Shown here: positions 62,201-64,000 of the stretch, one piece after another
Numbering within the stretch: the first letter of the stretch is position 1
Layout of the letters: the number at the start of each line of letters is the position of its first letter
Origin: Acridotheres tristis
Taxonomy: Eukaryota; Chordata; Aves; Passeriformes; Sturnidae
Length of the DNA stretch: 64,000 bases
NCBI GenBank assembly: GCA_037013685.1
Contig: CM072894.1
Coordinates: forward strand, 29,387,529-29,451,528
Reading direction: 5' to 3'
The notes under the pieces: generated by a model
The model's input: only the letters and a program-made list of their open reading frames with translations
Told to the model about the DNA's origin: nothing
Databases searched by the model: none
Position numbers and translations under genes: made by a program

Positions 62201-63917
62201 TAAATGTCTATTTTTGTCTTCACTCAGTGCAATGCTACTGTCTTGTAAGAGAAGCCACACCTCTGAAATGCCATTCTGTACTTTTTATAAGTTCACATTT
62301 CAGTATCCAGTAAAATTACCTAAGCAAAGTGAGTTATGATGCATGGCTGTAGGAAACCTGCAAACCTCATCTGCCCAATGCTCCTGCACTGCTTGGAGAG
62401 TTTTCAGAGCCTTGTGTGGAAATAGCTCTTCAGAATCTGTTGAGGCAAAAGTAGTTTTTTCCTGTTTGTGATGTGCTTGTGCACAGTCACTGTTGAACAC
62501 TGGACCAGCATCGGCAAGGTGCTTTTATGTCAAATTCCAACACGTGTTGAACACATGGACAGGCCATTCTACTTTATTGCTTTAGTTTGGGAAGTCATCA
62601 TGCTGGAAAACTCTCAGTGGTATAATCGAGGGCCAGTAAAATTAAAAATTTCAGTTGTGGTCCAACATTTCTGCTTCTGACATTCCACCAGTGGGATAGA
62701 TTTTACTAAATCAAAAGGATTGTGATTTATCTTCTGAAAGAAAACTCATGGTGATTTTTGTACATGTGTCTGCTTTTGAGGGCCTTATCTATATAGTAGC
62801 TTTTTTTTAAAACTAAAATTCATCTTACTGTCTGTGAAAACTCATACCAGAAAAGATAAATGTGTATTTTCTTAATTTTTTTTTTTAACTCACAGGTTAA
62901 CTTACTGAATTCTATCTATGACAACTTCCACCAGTAAGTTATGGTTCTTTATCTCTTAATAGTTGCAAAGAGTGGTAGAGTTGGTTGGACAAGTTGAAGT
63001 GGGCATCAGTTATAGACTAAAAATTTCTCAGAAGATTTTACAGTCATAAACTGATTTATAGAATAGTTTATTAACTCTGTTTAAGCCAGTTTGGGGAATC
63101 ATAGAGTAGAAATTACGTAACCTTTATAGCCAACATATGTTTTTGATATCTGACTCTTTAGATGTGGAAATCCAGTCATAATTTTCCTGGAATTAATTTA
63201 AATCTTTTCTTCCTTTTTGTGGAGTTGTGGTTATTATATTATGTACAAAACATTAGACTAGGACATATTTCAGACATGTTTATTATAAACTACCTTGGTA
63301 TTTGAAGATTTTGATACAGTGTGGAGTCTAGGTAAAATTGTGGTTGTCTTGGAAGTTCATGGTCAAATATCAGTCCGTGAGTCAGCCAGTGTTTATTTTT
63401 CTCTAATGATTTCGAGGTCTAAAATGACTTCTAGCCTTTCCCTATTACGATATGGAATTAGTTTGTACAACACTGTTGTTCTCTTAGACCTCTAGTCACC
63501 TTTTTACTATTCACAACAGAGGCTTTTCTTAAAAAATTATATTTTACTTTAGTTCTTAGCAGTTGATTTCTGTACAGCACATGAGAGCAAGGAACAGACT
63601 CGAGCTGACGGGGAGAACAGCTGTGATGGGCTCAGCTCTCTGTGCCCATCTCTGTGTTAGCTTACACCAGCCAAAGAGCTGCACTGTCAGTGGTACCAGT
63701 GATTAAAAGGATGAATTTTTACACAGAACACTAAGCACTGAGAACTTTGGACATTAGTAGATGTGCAAGACAGCTGCAGCTGAGACACAGTGTCCCACAT
63801 CCCTGTCAGGTGTTCCCTTTTCTTCTTTCCAGAGCCATGGCATCGTCCGGATCTCGGGAGCAGTTTCTGCGGCAGATGGAGCAGATCGTAGAAGGCATCA
63901 AACAGAATCGAATGAAG
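32219..63917 (+). CDS. CCDC93: CCDC93, coiled-coil domain-containing protein 93 (21 coding exons, 3' end beyond window)
   Basis: Seen: 21 exons with GT/AG borders join in phase into 562 codons. The protein opens [10 protein letters not shown] and contains CCDC93 hallmarks such as [59 protein letters not shown] and [14 protein letters not shown]. Residues 1 to about 150 correspond to the NN-CH (calponin-homology-like) domain; from about residue 298 onward the sequence is charged and heptad-like, as expected for coiled coils. Known for the family: CCDC93 pairs with CCDC22, binds COMMD proteins and forms part of Commander, acting with Retriever and WASH in endosome-to-surface recycling. Human CCDC93 is about 631 residues, so roughly 55 residues should follow outside the window. 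Start choice: the ATG at 32219 has G at -3 and G at +4, an in-frame TGA lies at 32189, and the encoded N-terminus matches the human one. The gene is over 31 kb, more compact than the human gene (about 100 kb). Confidence 0.97.
33303..33416 (+). CDS. CCDC93: CCDC93 coding exon 2 (codons 15-52)
   Basis: Acceptor ctttgtttgtcag, donor AAG|gtaagg, phase 0 at both ends, 114 nt. It encodes [10 protein letters not shown] followed by the helix ending LSPFDK, the start of the NN-CH domain. It is nearly identical to the human protein. The following intron is 1.7 kb and contains a short telomere-like motif. Confidence 0.96.
34325..34341 (+). repeat. Short telomere-like motif in CCDC93 intron 2
   Basis: GGGTTAGGGTTAGGTTA carries about two and a half units of the vertebrate telomere repeat. 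It is too short to be more than a minimal interstitial telomeric sequence and could be chance. Confidence 0.6.
35112..35206 (+). CDS. CCDC93: CCDC93 coding exon 3 (codons 53-84, phase 2 end)
   Basis: Acceptor ttttgccag, donor AAAAT|gtaagt, 95 nt. It encodes [12 protein letters not shown] through the acidic [17 protein letters not shown], the centre of the NN-CH domain. The last two bases combine with the first base of exon 4 to give Ile. The following intron (2.5 kb) contains an A-rich tract. Confidence 0.96.
35531..35609. repeat. A-rich low-complexity tract in CCDC93 intron 3
   Basis: About 80 bp of A runs interspersed with CC and G (for example AAAACCAGAAACAAAAAACC). It lies 2.1 kb upstream of exon 4 and codes for nothing. 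Confidence 0.85.
37678..37735 (+). repeat. 29-bp tandem duplication beside exon 4 acceptor
   Basis: Two adjacent 29-bp copies share the core AATGTATACATCTGTCTTT with one internal mismatch. The second copy ends 16 bp before exon 4, so its pyrimidine-rich end runs into the exon's polypyrimidine tract. This may have duplicated the branch-point region. Confidence 0.9.
37752..37863 (+). CDS. CCDC93: CCDC93 coding exon 4 (to codon 121)
   Basis: Acceptor tttttataacag, donor CAG|gtaata, 112 nt. It encodes [17 protein letters not shown] and the conserved [20 protein letters not shown] 29-bp tandem duplication sits just upstream of the acceptor (37678-37735). Intron 4 is 2.5 kb. Confidence 0.96.
39134..39152 (+). 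promoter_or_regulatory. Candidate CTCF site in CCDC93 intron 4
   Basis: TGGCCAGTAGGTGGTAGAG matches the CTCF core CCASYAGRKGGCRS at 13 of 14 positions; the C at position 12 is T. The upstream TGG of the extended motif is also present. Motif only; occupancy is not shown. Confidence 0.45.
40339..40437 (+). CDS. CCDC93: CCDC93 coding exon 5 (codons 122-154)
   Basis: Acceptor is a T-rich tract ending tttttcag; donor GAG|gtaaga; 99 nt, phase 0 at both ends. It encodes [20 protein letters not shown] and [13 protein letters not shown], the C-terminal edge of the NN-CH region. Confidence 0.96.
41515..41571 (+). CDS. CCDC93: CCDC93 coding exon 6 (codons 155-173)
   Basis: Acceptor gatgtctttcag, donor TTT|gtaagt, 57 nt, phase 0 at both ends. 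It encodes [19 protein letters not shown], matching the human segment DDDFIKRKEKAIKTVVDL. The following intron, 3.5 kb, is the largest in the window. Confidence 0.94.
45059..45159 (+). CDS. CCDC93: CCDC93 coding exon 7 (codons 174-207)
   Basis: Acceptor tgtcttcactgcag, donor GGCAG|gtgaaa, 101 nt, phase 2 end. It encodes [20 protein letters not shown] and then [13 protein letters not shown]. The basic [11 protein letters not shown] stretch is conserved with human. Confidence 0.95.
46210..46249 (+). CDS. CCDC93: CCDC93 coding exon 8 (40 nt, to codon 220)
   Basis: Acceptor tttgttcttttag, donor CAG|gtaaaa. At 40 nt this is a very small exon. The split codon gives Arg, then [13 protein letters not shown]; human has [13 protein letters not shown] here. 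It restores phase 0 together with exon 7. Confidence 0.92.
47655..47747 (+). CDS. CCDC93: CCDC93 coding exon 9 (codons 221-251)
   Basis: Acceptor tttttctttaaaag, donor GAG|gtgagc, 93 nt, phase 0. It encodes [20 protein letters not shown] followed by an acidic tail ending QAAEE. This is a low-complexity Ala/Glu linker between the N-terminal domain and the coiled coils, and it diverges from human more than the flanking exons do. Confidence 0.92.
48222..48272 (+). CDS. CCDC93: CCDC93 coding exon 10 (codons 252-268)
   Basis: Acceptor ttttgctctag, donor GAG|gtcagt, 51 nt, phase 0. It encodes [17 protein letters not shown], matching the human RIQSLMTKMTAMANEE. The preceding intron is only 474 bp. 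Confidence 0.93.
49239..49325 (+). CDS. CCDC93: CCDC93 coding exon 11 (codons 269-297)
   Basis: Acceptor gatacaatttcag, donor AAG|gtaagt, 87 nt, phase 0. It encodes [20 protein letters not shown] and then QIVSEYAEK, strongly conserved with human. The next intron is 3.0 kb. Confidence 0.96.
52311..52427 (+). CDS. CCDC93: CCDC93 coding exon 12 (codons 298-336)
   Basis: Acceptor tgttttttcag, donor GAG|gtaggt, 117 nt, phase 0. It encodes [20 protein letters not shown] followed by [19 protein letters not shown]. The heptad-like charged and Leu pattern marks the start of the coiled-coil region. Confidence 0.96.
53866..53928 (+). CDS. CCDC93: CCDC93 coding exon 13 (codons 337-357)
   Basis: Acceptor is a long T/C tract ending cataacag; donor GAG|gtaatt; 63 nt, phase 0. 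It encodes [20 protein letters not shown] plus E. The repeated LQAKC heptads support a coiled coil. The following intron is only 179 bp. Confidence 0.94.
54108..54181 (+). CDS. CCDC93: CCDC93 coding exon 14 (codons 358-382, phase 2 end)
   Basis: Acceptor gtaacccttag, donor TCTAG|gtaagt, 74 nt. It encodes [20 protein letters not shown] followed by QADS. This is coiled coil and matches human [19 protein letters not shown]. Confidence 0.95.
54705..54786 (+). CDS. CCDC93: CCDC93 coding exon 15 (to codon 409)
   Basis: Acceptor cttcaaatttag, donor AGG|gtaagt, 82 nt. It encodes [20 protein letters not shown] and then EFKAHCR, almost identical to human. The following intron carries a GC-rich patch with a CTCF-like motif. 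Confidence 0.96.
54860..55250. other. GC-rich patch in CCDC93 intron 15
   Basis: About 390 bp markedly richer in C and G than the rest of the intron, with CTCC and CCCATTCC runs and a CTCF-like motif. ORFs on both strands here have no recognisable similarity. It may be a regulatory element or a decayed repeat. Confidence 0.4.
54972..54985 (+). promoter_or_regulatory. Candidate CTCF site in CCDC93 intron 15
   Basis: TCAGTAGAGGGCAG matches the CTCF core CCASYAGRKGGCRS at 13 of 14 positions (first C is T). It lies in the GC-rich patch of intron 15, in the same orientation as the intron 4 candidate. Confidence 0.45.
55857..55928 (+). CDS. CCDC93: CCDC93 coding exon 16 (codons 410-433)
   Basis: Acceptor tttgtttgttttaaag, donor CAG|gtaata, 72 nt, phase 0. 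It encodes [20 protein letters not shown] followed by GEEQ. The human protein, as I recall it, carries about 15 to 20 more residues at this point before the next matching segment, so the linker appears shorter here. Confidence 0.94.
56995..57066 (+). CDS. CCDC93: CCDC93 coding exon 17 (codons 434-457)
   Basis: Acceptor ctcaacttccag, donor CTG|gtgagt, 72 nt, phase 0. It encodes [20 protein letters not shown] followed by RLLL; the second half matches human YNMEKEKLYKIRLLQ. The following intron is 262 bp. Confidence 0.94.
57329..57437 (+). CDS. CCDC93: CCDC93 coding exon 18 (codons 458-494, phase 1 end)
   Basis: Acceptor tttctattcag, donor CAGG|gtatgt, 109 nt. It encodes [20 protein letters not shown] and then [16 protein letters not shown]. 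This is one of the most conserved parts of CCDC93. The next intron is 2.4 kb. Confidence 0.97.
59847..59929 (+). CDS. CCDC93: CCDC93 coding exon 19 (to codon 521)
   Basis: Acceptor ttttttgtttgcag, donor GAG|gtaagg, 83 nt. It encodes [20 protein letters not shown] and then KVYLEKE; the split first codon gives Val where human has Ile. The following intron is 3.0 kb. Confidence 0.96.
62896..62933 (+). CDS. CCDC93: CCDC93 coding exon 20 (38 nt, codons 522-534)
   Basis: Acceptor tttttaactcacag, donor CACCA|gtaagt. It encodes [12 protein letters not shown] plus a split Gln codon; human has ISLLNSIHENFSQ. This tiny exon is supported by exact phase agreement with exon 21. Confidence 0.94.
63833..63917 (+). 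CDS. CCDC93: CCDC93 coding exon 21 (codons 534-562), last exon in window
   Basis: Acceptor cttctttccag. It encodes [20 protein letters not shown] followed by GIKQNRMK. The donor is taken as AAG|gtctga because human continues past this point with a Lys/Glu-rich tail. That donor is weak: +3 to +6 are not AAGT. If it is not used, translation would add Val and stop. The remaining exons fall beyond the window. Confidence 0.9.
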
Positions 63918-64000
63918 GTCTGACTCCTCTCACTTTCTTTGCTAGAACCTGGGAATTATCTCAGCAAAGCCTCTTGGATAATAGCTGTGCATAGAAAGAT

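Noticed and set aside
1..64000. tRNA, rRNA, snoRNA, microRNA or CRISPR features
   Set aside because: No tRNA-like A/B box pairs with cloverleaf, no regular spacer-repeat array and no convincing box C/D or H/ACA candidates were noticed on reading. A covariance-model scan would be needed to exclude small RNAs.

Overview
This is vertebrate nuclear DNA, almost certainly avian. The repeats include recognisable 3' ends of CR1 LINEs (the dominant bird retroposon). Base composition is AT-leaning apart from one sharp CpG island, and the only protein-coding gene has many small exons with canonical GT/AG introns. I cannot name the species; a songbird would fit. There is no bacterial, plasmid, phage or CRISPR content.

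Layout. Positions 1 to about 31,270 contain no exon I can support. This half is intergenic: two short CR1 3' ends (about 2,020 and 3,525), a 24-bp minisatellite (3,993), a 210-bp compound TATC/TATATC microsatellite (5,821), A-rich tracts, and long unique AT-rich DNA, of which 17.7 to 19.5 kb looks most like a conserved noncoding block. A longer CR1 copy (about 31,272 to 31,645) lies next to a CpG island (about 31,700 to 32,720). The island holds the promoter and first exon of the one gene.

The gene is CCDC93, on the + strand. I placed 21 coding exons from the ATG at 32,219 to 63,917. Exon phases join without a break into 562 codons (1,686 nt), and every intron is GT...AG. The product matches vertebrate CCDC93 from the N-terminus through the coiled-coil region; the last 55 or so residues and the 3' UTR lie past the window edge. 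CCDC93 pairs with CCDC22 in the CCC (COMMD/CCDC22/CCDC93) part of the Commander complex. That complex works with Retriever and WASH to recycle membrane proteins from endosomes.

Context. In human the order is DDX18, CCDC93, INSIG2, with CCDC93 and INSIG2 transcribed divergently and EN1 further out. On that basis the empty left half would be the CCDC93-INSIG2 intergenic interval, but I found no INSIG2 exon. No new biological system is apparent. The points worth following are regulatory or splicing-related: CTCF-like motifs, an M-box in the promoter, a duplicated segment next to the exon 4 acceptor, a possible relic exon in intron 16, a weak donor on exon 21, and a few unrecognised ORFs.
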